Assembly (NCBI RefSeq): GCF_001610875.1
Contig: NZ_CP011272.1
Span: 3,887,988 to 3,951,987 of the forward strand
From: Pirellula sp. SH-Sr6A
GTDB lineage: Bacteria; Planctomycetota; Planctomycetia; Pirellulales; Pirellulaceae
Length of the DNA stretch: 64,000 bases
Direction of reading: 5' to 3'
Shown: one piece after another, positions 47,459-56,870 of the stretch
Position numbering within the stretch: position 1 is the first letter of the stretch
Layout: each line of letters begins with the position of its first letter
The notes under the pieces: model-generated
The model's input: only the letters and a program-made list of their open reading frames with translations
What the model was told of the DNA's origin: nothing
Databases searched by the model: none
Translations under genes and position numbers: made by a program

Positions 47459-47500
47459 GATTGCGCCCTTTTTCTCTGATTGCACCCTTTTTTCTGATTT
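47459..47500. repeat. Imperfect 19-20-base tandem repeat before the SPFH gene
   Basis: GATTGCGCCCTTTTTCTCT is followed at once by GATTGCACCCTTTTTTCTGA. Pyrimidine-rich tandem duplication in the 130-base gap between mtdB and the SPFH gene. Its T-runs have no preceding stem, so it is not an obvious terminator. Confidence 0.6.
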
Positions 47501-47514
47501 AACCGGGGTACCAA

Positions 47515-48825
47515 GTGTTTCGTCTCGAAGTCATCGATTACATCGATCAATCGAATCAATCGCTCATCGCGCGCGTACCGGAGTCGGGCACGGCCGCGAT
47601 CCAATACGGTGCTCAATTGATCGTTCAGCAAAACCAGGAAGCGATCTTCTTTCGCGATGGTCGCGCCATGGATTCTTTTGGTCCCGGTCGCTACACCTTG
47701 ACCACCGCGAACATACCGATCCTGGGGAAACTCCTCACAATCCCTTTTGAAAAGAGTCCGTTTCAAGCGTGCGTGTACTTTGTCGGAAAGCAAACGTTCA
47801 TCGATCAGCGCTGGGGAACACGGACTCCTATCACGATCAAAGACCCCCAGTTTGGCATTGTAAGACTGAAGGGCTATGGCAAATTCGCCTACCGCGTCGT
47901 CGATGGCTCGTTGTTGCTCAACTCCATCGTCGGCACCCAAGGGAAGTTTACCACCGACGAGATCCTGAACTACCTTCGAGATGTCATCATCGCTGGTCTC
48001 ACGGATCTGTTAGCAAGCTCCGGAATTGGACTGTTGGATATGCCATCCCGTATGGACGATCTGAGCGCCGCGGCTCGGGTGAAGCTGGGAGACCAGTTCT
48101 CCAAGTATGGGCTGGAATTGACGGAGTTCTTTATCAGCAGCATCTCGGCCCCCGAAGAAGTGCAAAAGGCGATCGATGCGAGGGCGAGCATGGCGGTCCT
48201 CGGCGATCTGCGCGCGTACGCCACCTATAGCGCAGCCAATGCCATGCAAACCGCCGGAGCGGCTGGAATGCAAGGCCCAATGGGGTTTGGGCTGGGGATG
48301 ATGCTCCCGAATTTCATGCAACCGCAAAATGCGGTAGCAGGGGTTCCAGGCGCAGCACCGATTACCGGCCCCGCCCAATTGGACTTCAGCAACGCCCGGG
48401 TCCCCAGCGAACAAGACTTGGCAACCTCGATTCGGTCCCTCGGAGAAAAGATGGGATGGACGATTCAGCAAGGCGAAGGTGGATCGTTACAAGTCGCTGT
48501 ACCTTTGGCTGCATCGCGTCGACAACGGGTGTTTGTAGAGCTGAACCGAAAGGACCAAGATGGCAACGAGATGATCGGAATCTGGTCCCCCTGTGGAGCG
48601 ATCAACCCGGCAGCAGCCTTGACCATCCTTCGAAATAACGACTCTGTTGTGCATGGTGCTTTCGCAATGAAACGCGTAGACGAGGGTGAAATTCTCGTTC
48701 TCAAATCGAATGTATTGTCGAATCTGACCAATGCGAGCGAGCTAGCCAAAATCATCTCGGCTGTCGCTTGGCAAGCGGATGAAGTCGAACAACAACTGTC
48801 GGGCAGCTCCGTCGACCACCACTAA
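47515..48825 (+). CDS. SPFH-domain protein (YdjI / virion-core-like family)
   Basis: A 436-residue protein. The N-terminal two-thirds form an SPFH-like (stomatin/prohibitin/flotillin) domain: QLIVQQNQEAIFFRDGRAMDSFGPGRYTL, then ISAPEEVQKAIDARASMAVLGDL, a hallmark of the YdjI group. A Met/Gly/Ala-rich linker and a C-terminal alpha/beta domain (about 305-430) follow. The start is GTG 47515, preceded by GGGG about five bases upstream; no ATG fits. Related proteins respond to envelope stress. It is separate from floA in sequence and position. Confidence 0.82.
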   Translation: MFRLEVIDYIDQSNQSLIARVPESGTAAIQYGAQLIVQQNQEAIFFRDGRAMDSFGPGRYTLTTANIPILGKLLTIPFEKSPFQACVYFVGKQTFIDQRWGTRTPITIKDPQFGIVRLKGYGKFAYRVVDGSLLLNSIVGTQGKFTTDEILNYLRDVIIAGLTDLLASSGIGLLDMPSRMDDLSAAARVKLGDQFSKYGLELTEFFISSISAPEEVQKAIDARASMAVLGDLRAYATYSAANAMQTAGAAGMQGPMGFGLGMMLPNFMQPQNAVAGVPGAAPITGPAQLDFSNARVPSEQDLATSIRSLGEKMGWTIQQGEGGSLQVAVPLAASRRQRVFVELNRKDQDGNEMIGIWSPCGAINPAAALTILRNNDSVVHGAFAMKRVDEGEILVLKSNVLSNLTNASELAKIISAVAWQADEVEQQLSGSSVDHH

Positions 48826-48898
48826 GGCGACTTGCAACGGACCGATCGCCACCCCTATTTCGATCCCCAATTCAGTCATTCCATTCGTCGAGGTTTCT

Positions 48899-50191
48899 AT
48901 GCGAGCCAAATCCTTTTGCCATCGTGCCATGTTTTTTGGATCGGTGTTAGCCTTCTCGAATTTGGCTGCCATGCTCGAACTTCGTGCGGACGATTGGTAC
49001 CAATGGAGAGGTCCTAACCGAGACGGAATCGCCGAGGTCAAGGGCTTGGCTTCGAAATGGAGTGAAGATGGCCCCGCTCTCCTTTACCAATCCGAAGGAC
49101 TGGGTCGCGGCATGTCGAGCCTTGTCATCGGAGACAACAAGCTTTACACGCTCGGTGAATCGGACGGGAAGGTGCAACTGGTTTGTTGTGACGTGGCCAA
49201 TGGGCGCGTTCTTTGGAAGACACCGTTCGGCGCAGCAAAAGGGGCGCCCAACGGAACCCCAACTCTGGACCTGGAAACCAAACGGGCCTATGCCGTTTCT
49301 TTCGACGGTTTGCTCGTTTGTTGCGATGCCAACAGCGGGGAAATCCTTTGGCAACGGAGCTTCCAAAATGACTTCGGTGGCAAGATGGAATCGGTGTGGG
49401 GATATAGCGAGTCCCCTCTGATCGATGGCGACCGACTCTTGTGTACACCGGGAGCGGCGGACGCAATGGTTGTCGCGCTGGACAAGAACACAGGAGAAAC
49501 GATTTGGAAGGGTCCTGCCCCCAAGGGTGACTTGCGAGGCAACGATGGCGCAGGGTATTCATCGATCGTGATCTCAGAAGGGGCCGGGATCAAACAGTAC
49601 ATCCAATTGATTGGCCACGGGGTCGTGAGCTACGACGCTCCATCAGGCGAATTGCTATGGCACTACGATCGCGTTGCCAATCGCACTGCGAATATTCCCA
49701 CTCCGATCGTCAAGGACAATTATGTCTTCTGCTCGACCGGATACGACGATGGAGGAACGGCTCTACTGCAGATGACCAAACGCGGTAAGAAAGTCGAAAT
49801 TCGCGAGGTGTATTACAAGACCAACAAGGAACTGCAGAACCATCATGGTGGCATGATTATGATCGGTGAGTTCGTCTACCTGGGACATGGCCACAACAAT
49901 GGCTTTCCCGCTTGTATCCGCTGGAAGACAGGCGAAAACCTTTGGGGACGGGCCCGCGGTGCAGGTTCTGGTTCGGCTGCCATTGTGGCGGCGGACCGCA
50001 AGCTCTTTTTTCGCTACCAGGATGGTACGATGGCGATGATCGACGCGAACCCTCGCAAGTACGAACTGCTGGGATCCTTTAAACTCCCTACCCACGAAGG
50101 AGAGAGCTGGCCTCATCCTGTTGTATGGGAAGGGAAATTGTTCATACGCGATCAGCAATTTCTGCAGTGCTTCAATTTGACGAGCAAGTAG
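48899..50191 (+). CDS. Exported PQQ-like beta-propeller protein
   Basis: A 430-residue exported protein. A signal peptide ends near LELRAD, followed by DWYQWRGPNRDGIAE, the standard opening of planctomycete PQQ-like propellers. Repeats with GRVLWKTPFG, GEILWQRSF and GETIWKGPA show the beta-propeller blades. It resembles outer-membrane assembly BamB-like or quinoprotein propellers, but no PQQ-enzyme active site is evident, so a scaffold role is likely. ATG 48899 follows AGGT by about four bases; the frame is open upstream. Confidence 0.88.
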   Translation: MRAKSFCHRAMFFGSVLAFSNLAAMLELRADDWYQWRGPNRDGIAEVKGLASKWSEDGPALLYQSEGLGRGMSSLVIGDNKLYTLGESDGKVQLVCCDVANGRVLWKTPFGAAKGAPNGTPTLDLETKRAYAVSFDGLLVCCDANSGEILWQRSFQNDFGGKMESVWGYSESPLIDGDRLLCTPGAADAMVVALDKNTGETIWKGPAPKGDLRGNDGAGYSSIVISEGAGIKQYIQLIGHGVVSYDAPSGELLWHYDRVANRTANIPTPIVKDNYVFCSTGYDDGGTALLQMTKRGKKVEIREVYYKTNKELQNHHGGMIMIGEFVYLGHGHNNGFPACIRWKTGENLWGRARGAGSGSAAIVAADRKLFFRYQDGTMAMIDANPRKYELLGSFKLPTHEGESWPHPVVWEGKLFIRDQQFLQCFNLTSK

Positions 50192-50217
50192 TAGAGCGTG
50201 CCCCAACACTTGGTTTT

Positions 50218-50244
50218 TGCTCCGCATGGAATTGTTGCGGAGCA
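50218..50244. terminator. Hairpin 1 between convergent genes
   Basis: TGCTCCGCA (50218-50226) pairs perfectly with TGCGGAGCA (50236-50244) across a nine-base loop. Read on the minus strand the stem is followed by AAAACC rather than a T-run; read on the plus strand it is followed by TCATTCTT. It lies 27 bases after the PQQ-like gene stop. Confidence 0.55.
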
Positions 50245-50265
50245 TCATTCTTCACCGACCAAACG

Positions 50266-50287
50266 CTTCGAGCGGTGGCGCTCGAAG
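50266..50287. terminator. Hairpin 2 between convergent genes
   Basis: CTTCGAGCG (50266-50274) pairs perfectly with CGCTCGAAG (50279-50287) around a GTGG loop. It sits 14 bases past the stop of the minus-strand NIPSNAP gene. No long T-run follows, but the stem is strong. Together with hairpin 1 it probably ends both converging transcripts. Confidence 0.55.
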
Positions 50288-50300
50288 GAAAACTGGCAAA

Positions 50301-51134
50301 CTACTGCAACGGCGAAAACCCAACGGGCTTGAGGTAAAGGCTCTTTACACCGTCCCTGACGGTGAGCGGGCCTCCCGCTGCAGCTTCGGACTCTTTCAAC
50401 GCCTTCTGCCAGTTAGCGTCTTCTCGGAATTTACCAAACGACTCCTTCGCCGCATCGGGGGATGCGTGGGCTAGCAGGTAAACCAACGCATTGCCGGCAG
50501 CTGGCAAACTGGAATCGACGGAGGCCGTGGATTTTCCGAGAGGCGAAAGGGCTTTGAGCAGATCGCCACAATTGGTCGTCTCTCCTCTTCGAACCGACCA
50601 ATAAACAATGTTGGTCATGCCATGCTTTTTGAAAAGCTCGATGGTGTGGTTTTGAAATCGCGCGTTGAGGTTGGGAAGATTGTTCGGTGTGGTGATATAG
50701 GTTCTCAGTTCGAAGATCCTATTCCCAACTTTCTCGGTGTTGAGAACAGGGCTATATCCGTTGGTGGTCAAGAAAACACGTTCGATTCCTGAAACAGGCT
50801 TCTTGCCGTCCACTTGCGACTTTTCGACCGCTTCTTTCCAGCCTGTATCGTCTTGAAAGGCCGTCCACGCGGTGTCCGAAGAGGACTTGTCTTTGTGACG
50901 AACCAACATGAACACTCGCTCGTCTGTCGCTTCCACGGGAGTCCATACCCCGACCAAATCGATTTTATGTTTTTTCATGTAAGGCAGTCCCTCGTACGAC
51001 ATCAGCTTGAGCGTATCGGCCTGCCTGCCTGGTTCGGATGTGTAGGTACGAAGTTCGTAGACGTGGCTATCTTGGGCCATACTGACAACTCCGATCATCA
51101 AAGCGATGACCAAGGAACAGAGGGATCGAATCAT
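50301..51134 (-). CDS. Exported NIPSNAP-family protein (two domains)
   Basis: A 277-residue exported protein. ATG 51134 follows AGGAG by eight bases and opens a signal peptide ending near VVSMAQD. Two ferredoxin-like NIPSNAP domains follow: the first starts VYELRTYTSEPGRQ, the second IFELRTYITTPNNLPNLNARFQNHTIELFKKHGM, which is strongly family-like. NIPSNAP function in bacteria is unknown. An ATG seven codons upstream is open but lies before the ribosome binding site. Confidence 0.88.
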   Translation of the reverse strand: MIRSLCSLVIALMIGVVSMAQDSHVYELRTYTSEPGRQADTLKLMSYEGLPYMKKHKIDLVGVWTPVEATDERVFMLVRHKDKSSSDTAWTAFQDDTGWKEAVEKSQVDGKKPVSGIERVFLTTNGYSPVLNTEKVGNRIFELRTYITTPNNLPNLNARFQNHTIELFKKHGMTNIVYWSVRRGETTNCGDLLKALSPLGKSTASVDSSLPAAGNALVYLLAHASPDAAKESFGKFREDANWQKALKESEAAAGGPLTVRDGVKSLYLKPVGFSPLQ

Positions 51135-51301
51135 GGAAAGGACTCCTGGTTTCAAGTCTGTGGTACGATGAAAGGTCGTCGAGGAAGGCTCCGATTATAC
51201 GCGACAAGACGAAACATGCGAACGATCATCCGACCTACGATCCAGCGAGCTGGATTAGCCGCTTGGACTGACCATGAACGACCCCTCACTGGAACCTTTG
51301 T

Positions 51302-52231
51302 ATGCCAAGCCTTTATCAAAACATCCTCGTTCCAACCGATTTCACTTCTATTGCTGAACGAGCGGTAGGGCAAGCATTCTGGTTGGGAGAGAAAAGCCAA
51401 GGCCGAGTCGTACTGTTCCATTCCTTGCCCGATATTCGAACCTTAGTCCACGCTGCGACCTTCAACGCTCGCATGGACTTGCTCGAAGGGGAAGGAGAGG
51501 TGTTCATTCGCGAAGTGTCTCGCGATTCCGATGCGAAGCTCGACAAGATTATCTTTCATCGTGGCAATACTTCCGCCCAACTAACGCGGGAGACAGCAGT
51601 CGGAGATCCTTACGTCGAGATCATTCGAGCCGTGAAGAAGCGATCCCATGATTTGGTCGTGGTCGGAGCCGGTAACACAGCGGATTGGCGGCATCGCATC
51701 CTAGGGGGAACCGCATCGCGATTGGTTCGAAAGTGCCCGTGCAGCGTGTGGGTTGTGAAAGCGGATAGCCCGTTTCCTCCCAAGAAAGTGCTGGTGCCGA
51801 TTGACTATTCCAATGTCAGTCACAAAGCGATGCTCGAGGCGGCCGAGATATGCCGAGCGGCATCCGCCGAGCTTCATCTGCTCCACGTAGTCGATTCGAG
51901 CGACGTGGTGGACGACTTGCTCACCAAAATTCCAAAGGGAGGCGAGATGCAGTCCGAAATGGAACGGTTTGCTGCCCAGAAGTTAGTAGCGATCGAGAAG
52001 GAGTTCCTGGGAGACCTGCGCGTCGTTCGGCATCTGGAGTGGGGAATTCCTTGGAAGGTTATCTCAAACCGATTGGGCGAGTCGTCATTCGACTTGATCG
52101 CAATGGGAACCGTCGGCCGGGGGGGTGTAAGCGGACTGCTGTTAGGGAACACGGCGGAGCGAATCTTAACAATGAGCCCATGCAGCGTGTTGACCGTAAA
52201 ACCCGACGGATTTCAATCGCCAATAGATTAA
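51302..52231 (+). CDS. Tandem universal stress protein
   Basis: A 309-residue protein with two UspA domains. The first begins YQNILVPTDFTSIAERAVGQA and has VVGAGNTADWRHRILGGTASRLVRKCPCSVWVV; the second begins KKVLVPIDYSNVSHKAML and has AMGTVGRGGVSGLLLGNTAERIL with the ATP-binding Gx2Gx9G(N/S) pattern. It is distinct from the tandem stress protein at 7674. It diverges from the NIPSNAP gene. Confidence 0.9.
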   Translation: MPSLYQNILVPTDFTSIAERAVGQAFWLGEKSQGRVVLFHSLPDIRTLVHAATFNARMDLLEGEGEVFIREVSRDSDAKLDKIIFHRGNTSAQLTRETAVGDPYVEIIRAVKKRSHDLVVVGAGNTADWRHRILGGTASRLVRKCPCSVWVVKADSPFPPKKVLVPIDYSNVSHKAMLEAAEICRAASAELHLLHVVDSSDVVDDLLTKIPKGGEMQSEMERFAAQKLVAIEKEFLGDLRVVRHLEWGIPWKVISNRLGESSFDLIAMGTVGRGGVSGLLLGNTAERILTMSPCSVLTVKPDGFQSPID

Positions 52232-52257
52232 CTAGATGTTGCACCGAAGCGCAAAAT

Positions 52258-52280
52258 CCCTCCTCCGCGAAGGAGGAGGG
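52258..52280 (-). terminator. Intrinsic terminator between convergent genes
   Basis: CCCTCCTCC (52258-52266) pairs perfectly with GGAGGAGGG (52272-52280) around a five-base loop. Read on the minus strand, the stem is followed by ATTTTG, a short T-run, so it suits the YXWGXW gene best; it can also stop plus-strand readthrough from the stress protein. Confidence 0.7.
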
Positions 52281-52298
52281 GGGATGTAAAAAGGGGTG

Positions 52299-54518
52299 CT
52301 AGTCCTTTTTGCCTCGATTGCCACCTCGACCAGATCCTCGATCCGAGTTGCCACGTTCCGACTTGCCGCGATCGCCCCCGAGTCCTGGGATGTTGCGGAC
52401 GGGGTTAACATTCCCCCCTCTGGATCCGTTGAGTCCGGGGATGTTGAGGTTATTTCCCCCCGAACCTGGATTGACATTGGGAAGAGATCGAGGAATCCGT
52501 GGAGAGGGCTCGGAACCCTCCCGGCGGCTGGGACTTGGCAATGCCGGAACCGCTGGCACTTCGAGCTGCTTTCGTGTGGCATCCCGCTCTCGGGGTGCAT
52601 TTTGTTGGAGCGGTTGCTGGAGGTTGCGCGTTGCGTTCTCCACTCGGTTCGACGGTACATTGCGATTGGGAGCATTGCGATTTGGTGCGTTGCGAGTTGC
52701 GTTCCCAGGAGAGCGTGAATTTTCCGAGCGACCGCTGCGTTGATTTGGGTCAGTGCGGTCATTTCGATCTGAGCGCTCGTTGCGGTCGCTGCGTTCGTTG
52801 CCCAGTAGTTGATCGCGAACGGATTTTAGCTGGTCGGAATTGAGAGGCTTCGCATTGGGGCCTTCCCCGAAGACAGGAGCCAATTGACGAATTCGTTGTT
52901 CACGATCCGCGTTGGTAGATCGACGCTCGTTTCCATCCCCTCGATTACCACGCGGGACATTGGCGCCTGCATCCGCTTCGACTCTAGCTTCGACTTTGCT
53001 TCCTAGTTTCAGGTCACTCGGAATGGCAGTGGGACCTCGGTTAGACCCTTGATCCGGTCGTTGCAGCGACAGCTGCTTCAACTCGATTTTACCATCCGCA
53101 TTCAATTGCAGATCTGCACCTGCTCCCTTCGAGCCAGGCCCCTCGGAGCTTCGGCGCATCGATCTGTTTCGATCGATATCGTTTGCCGCTTTTTCCAACT
53201 CGCGGCGCTTCGAAGCCAAATCACGCCACGGCGAAGCGATCGATTGCGAGGATCGAACCGACGCATTGTTATCCAGTTGGAGCGAGATAGGGGCTTTGAA
53301 GCCGCTGCGCGAACCGCTCGCCAGCGCGCTGGCTGTGGCGACTCGCAACAAAGTATCGACAGTGGAGGGTTCTCCTCGGAACTGCTGTTGGGCTCGCAAT
53401 TGGGCCGATACCGTCGATTGCGATTGCAAACGAGGTGTTGTCGCGATTTCCCGTTCCAACTGAGACAGCTGTCTCAACCAATTCGAGTGCCGACCTTGGT
53501 AAGCATAGTAGGAGAGCAGTGGATCGTACCCATGTTGGTAATACGTTACCCACGGATAGATCTGTCTTTGACCTTGGTAGCCAAAGTGGTTTCCGTAGTA
53601 GTACTGAGGAACTCCTCGAGCGACAAAAAGGTTGGCCAACCACAATGGATTGATATCGACGACATATCGAGGGCGGTAAAGACCGGCGTAATTCGAACCG
53701 AATCGAACCGGCGTGAAGAGCACACCCCGATTGGGCAATCGATAATCCCAGTACCCTCGTCGGCACACATAACCGCTCGGAGTCCAGACATAGCGAGTAG
53801 GGACCCAAACCCAGTCGTTTTGACCGACGCTCCAGTAACCAGACTGCCATGAATAGTTGCCCCCGCGGTACTGCCATGAGCCTGGGATCCAAAAATAGTC
53901 ATCACCCGGGGCTGGGGAGCTGGGGCCATGGTCGATGCTCTCGGGCGGCGGCGGAAGATAGACAATTTCTTCTTGCTCGGTGCTGGTCCAGAAGCCACTG
54001 ACCCATTGCCATCCACCATCCACTTCAGTCCAGTAACCGGGAACCCATTGGGTATTCGGAGGGACTTGCCGCCAAATGCCGGAGACCCAAATGTAGTCCT
54101 CGTCGACGATATCCCATCCCCAGTAACCGGGAATCCAAATGTAATCCTCCCCTTCGGGACGGTATTCAGGCGGTTGTTCGTCGACCAGGGAAGGAGGCTC
54201 CTTACCGACAACGATCGGGTCCTCTTGCTCTATGTCAAAGCGTTCTGCATACGCCTCGTGGACAGGTCCTCGGAGAAGCGGCGTGATGCCTTCGATTTCC
54301 TCGGGGATGGATTCCACCCCCTCGTTCTCCCCATCGAGCTGACCTGAAGCCTGAACCCCGAGCTTCGCGTCTGCCTGAGGGATTGGCATAGGTTCTGGGG
54401 GAGGATCCAGCAAGAGCTGGGCATGGAGCGACCCACTTCCCCCCACCACGCCCACGGCGGTTATGAGGGATGCAAGCCATAGTCGTTTACGTAGCGAATG
54501 GGGCTGACGAGATTTCAT
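52299..54518 (-). CDS. Exported YXWGXW-repeat protein with Arg/Asn/Ser-rich tail
   Basis: A 739-residue exported protein. A signal peptide ends near SLHAQ. Residues about 125-270 hold at least six Trp/Tyr-rich repeats of about 20 residues with the core W(I/V)(P/S)GYW, the YXWGXW family. The last third is low-complexity, rich in Asn, Arg, Ser and Pro (runs such as RNAPNRNAPNRN), and basic. Such proteins are probably surface-associated; the basic tail could bind nucleic acid or acidic polymers. ATG 54518 follows GAGAG by about seven bases. Confidence 0.82.
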   Translation of the reverse strand: MKSRQPHSLRKRLWLASLITAVGVVGGSGSLHAQLLLDPPPEPMPIPQADAKLGVQASGQLDGENEGVESIPEEIEGITPLLRGPVHEAYAERFDIEQEDPIVVGKEPPSLVDEQPPEYRPEGEDYIWIPGYWGWDIVDEDYIWVSGIWRQVPPNTQWVPGYWTEVDGGWQWVSGFWTSTEQEEIVYLPPPPESIDHGPSSPAPGDDYFWIPGSWQYRGGNYSWQSGYWSVGQNDWVWVPTRYVWTPSGYVCRRGYWDYRLPNRGVLFTPVRFGSNYAGLYRPRYVVDINPLWLANLFVARGVPQYYYGNHFGYQGQRQIYPWVTYYQHGYDPLLSYYAYQGRHSNWLRQLSQLEREIATTPRLQSQSTVSAQLRAQQQFRGEPSTVDTLLRVATASALASGSRSGFKAPISLQLDNNASVRSSQSIASPWRDLASKRRELEKAANDIDRNRSMRRSSEGPGSKGAGADLQLNADGKIELKQLSLQRPDQGSNRGPTAIPSDLKLGSKVEARVEADAGANVPRGNRGDGNERRSTNADREQRIRQLAPVFGEGPNAKPLNSDQLKSVRDQLLGNERSDRNERSDRNDRTDPNQRSGRSENSRSPGNATRNAPNRNAPNRNVPSNRVENATRNLQQPLQQNAPRERDATRKQLEVPAVPALPSPSRREGSEPSPRIPRSLPNVNPGSGGNNLNIPGLNGSRGGNVNPVRNIPGLGGDRGKSERGNSDRGSGRGGNRGKKD

Positions 54519-54886
54519 GATGAGCTCTCAATGATTTTTTGAAATGGAAACGAATTGCGTATCCCTCCTAGCAACGCAATCGGTGTACCACGAACCACTC
54601 AACCTGCGCGGGCCGGTAGCCTACGGCTTCCCCAAACACCCAACGCACCCGTAATTTCCAAGGATTTTGCAGAAAAACAGGGCTTCGACACGCCATGGGT
54701 TCCCCGTAGATATATCTGAGTGGGGGGCCATGCAAGCGAGCATCCGGCATCTAGGTGCGCTATCAGTCTGATCTGCAATCGACCAAATTGATCGAACGGC
54801 AGCAAAAACTCGATTTTCCCTGTCGGGCGAACCGATAGAAACTTTGGAAAAAGTCAAAAGAATCGGATCGTAGGGATTAGTGAATC
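54519..54886. other. Intergenic region between divergent YXWGXW and cytochrome genes
   Basis: A 368-base spacer between two divergent genes. It should hold both promoters. I see no open frame of interest, RNA gene or strong inverted repeat. Confidence 0.5.
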
Positions 54887-55390
54887 ATGAAGAAATCGAT
54901 CGCCATCACTTCCGTCATCAGCTTGGCCCTGTGTGCCGTCTGTTTTTCCATCGCTGCTGGGGATCCGCCCGTCCTTCAGAATCGCCGGGAGGTTCCGCTT
55001 CCAAGTCTGATGCTGGCGAAACTGGGAAGCACGCAACAGATGCTGACAGGTCTCGTTTCGAACGACTTTGGGGCTATCCAGCGTGCCGCGGAGAATCTTC
55101 AACAGATCTGTAAGGCGACTGAATGGGAGCCCAATGCCGACCCCGTTTACGTCGCTTACAAAGAGGAGCTCGGTCGGCAAGCGAGCAAACTGGCGGAGCT
55201 TGCCCAGCAGCACAACTTGGAGGGAGCCGCATTCGTGTACACCCAGGCGATCGGGGCCTGCGTGAGTTGCCACACCCATTGCCGCGATGTCTTGAAGATC
55301 GCGGAGCTTCCGAACCCGGCCAACGGCGTGATCTCGATTCCCGTCAGCGATGACCCGCGGCTTCACAGCATGCCAATCCTCGGCCGATAA
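54887..55390 (+). CDS. Exported cytochrome c'-like protein
   Basis: A 167-residue periplasmic protein with a clear signal peptide (MKKSIAITSVISLALCAVCFSIAAG). The single heme site CVSCH lies near the C-terminus at residues 125-129, as in cytochrome c', after a helical body; the next residues THC add a further Cys. Cytochromes c' bind NO or act in electron transfer. ATG 54887 follows AGGGA by about nine bases. It converges with the DUF1501 gene at 27 bases. Confidence 0.82.
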   Translation: MKKSIAITSVISLALCAVCFSIAAGDPPVLQNRREVPLPSLMLAKLGSTQQMLTGLVSNDFGAIQRAAENLQQICKATEWEPNADPVYVAYKEELGRQASKLAELAQQHNLEGAAFVYTQAIGACVSCHTHCRDVLKIAELPNPANGVISIPVSDDPRLHSMPILGR

Positions 55391-55417
55391 TCAAGATGGT
55401 TTGGCTCTGAGGGACTA

Positions 55418-56773
55418 CTACGTGAGGATCTCACTCGCAACCCGCCCCGCGACGTCGGTGAGTCGGAAGTCTCTGCCAGCGTAGTTATAGGTGAGCGTTT
55501 CGTGATCGAGCCCCATCAACGCTAGAAGCGTGGCGTGAAGATCATTGGTGTGCATACGACCGTCCACTGCAACTCGCCCGTATTCGTCGGTCGCCCCGTA
55601 GGAGAAGCCTGGTTTGACCCCAGCACCCGCGAGCCACATAGGGTAACCCGTGATGTTGTGATCGCGGCCATCCGGGCCTTGAGCCTGTGGCAGACGCCCA
55701 AACTCACTACCGAACAAAACCAATGTGTCGTCCAACATTCCTCGCTGTTCTAAATCGGAAAGCAATGCTGCAATCGGTTGATCAACGGATTTAGTTCGAG
55801 TGAGCAGACCTTGATTCAAGTTGTTGTGGTGATCCCATCCGGGGTCGCAAACTTCCACAAACCGGACCCCCGCTTCACTAAGTTTGCGAGCCATCAGGCA
55901 CTGCCTAGCAAAACTTCCTGCAGGGCCGTCCTGGATGCCATACGCGTCTAAAGTCTCTTGAGATTCCGAAGCGAAGTCGAGAATCTCTGGTACTTTGCTC
56001 TGCATCTTAAACGCCAACTCAAACGACTGAATGATTCCTTCCAAATCTTCAGGAGCTCCGGTATTACCTTTTAGGTTCTCATTTAAGCTTTGAATGAAAT
56101 CGAGTTGCTTCCGCTGTAGTCTCGCGTCTCTCGACGGCTTGATATTCGTTAGCTCACCCCGATCGCTCAGTTTCGTTCCTTGAAAGTGTGCTGGTAGGAA
56201 TGCACTGCCATAGTTGATCGCTCCTCCAAAATTGGGAGGTGGATTGATGGTGATGTATCCCGGCAAGTCCTGATTCTCCGAGCCCAAGCCATACAGAAGC
56301 CACGAACCCATGGATGGTCGTGTCAGGGAGGCAATCGCAGTTCCCGTATGCAACTGAATGACGGCTTGGGGATGCGCTGGCGTATCGGTGTGCATCCCAC
56401 GGATGAAACATAATTTGTCGACATGCTTCGCGCAGTTGGGAAAAAGTTCAGAGACCCAAGTTCCCGTTTCTCCATACTGTTGGAACTTGAATTTCGAGGC
56501 GACCAAGGTTCCGCCACCTGGGCCCGGCTTTCCATGATCGGCTGCCAACTGCGGCTTGTACTCCCAAGTATCAAGCTGTGAGAATGCTCCCTCCAAAAAG
56601 AGGAAGATGATCCTTTTTGCTTTGGGTTGGAAGTGGGGCTCTTTTGGGGCAAGGGGGTGTAGCATCTTCTCCTGAGATTGCCCTTGGCTCCCCAGCAAAC
56701 CTGCCAATGCCACCGATCCAAATCCTGCTGCGGTTGTGCGAAGAATCTCGCGGCGTGAAAAAAACGGATTCAT
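55418..56773 (-). CDS. Tat-exported DUF1501 protein
   Basis: A 451-residue DUF1501 protein and last gene of the second planctomycete operon. The signal has SRREILRTTAAGF (twin arginine). Family blocks are present: IIFLFLEGAFSQLDTWEYKP, FIRGMHTDTPAHPQA and LVLFGSEFGRLPQAQGPDGRDHN. Not closely similar to the DUF1501 gene at 24325 by eye; it is a separate paralog. It starts 97 bases after the DUF1549/DUF1553 gene on the same strand. Confidence 0.92.
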   Translation of the reverse strand: MNPFFSRREILRTTAAGFGSVALAGLLGSQGQSQEKMLHPLAPKEPHFQPKAKRIIFLFLEGAFSQLDTWEYKPQLAADHGKPGPGGGTLVASKFKFQQYGETGTWVSELFPNCAKHVDKLCFIRGMHTDTPAHPQAVIQLHTGTAIASLTRPSMGSWLLYGLGSENQDLPGYITINPPPNFGGAINYGSAFLPAHFQGTKLSDRGELTNIKPSRDARLQRKQLDFIQSLNENLKGNTGAPEDLEGIIQSFELAFKMQSKVPEILDFASESQETLDAYGIQDGPAGSFARQCLMARKLSEAGVRFVEVCDPGWDHHNNLNQGLLTRTKSVDQPIAALLSDLEQRGMLDDTLVLFGSEFGRLPQAQGPDGRDHNITGYPMWLAGAGVKPGFSYGATDEYGRVAVDGRMHTNDLHATLLALMGLDHETLTYNYAGRDFRLTDVAGRVASEILT

Positions 56774-56870
56774 AAATTTACCTTCTTAATAATCGTAGGT
56801 TGATTGGTCTTACAAATGTGTTGTTGCGTAGATGGAACGAACAGTTTGTGTTCGGTACTCGGATAGGTCC

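Noticed and set aside
52600-52830. Short repeated units that could be mistaken for a CRISPR-like array
   Set aside because: They encode the Arg/Asn/Ser-rich tail of the YXWGXW protein; unit length varies and there are no spacers.
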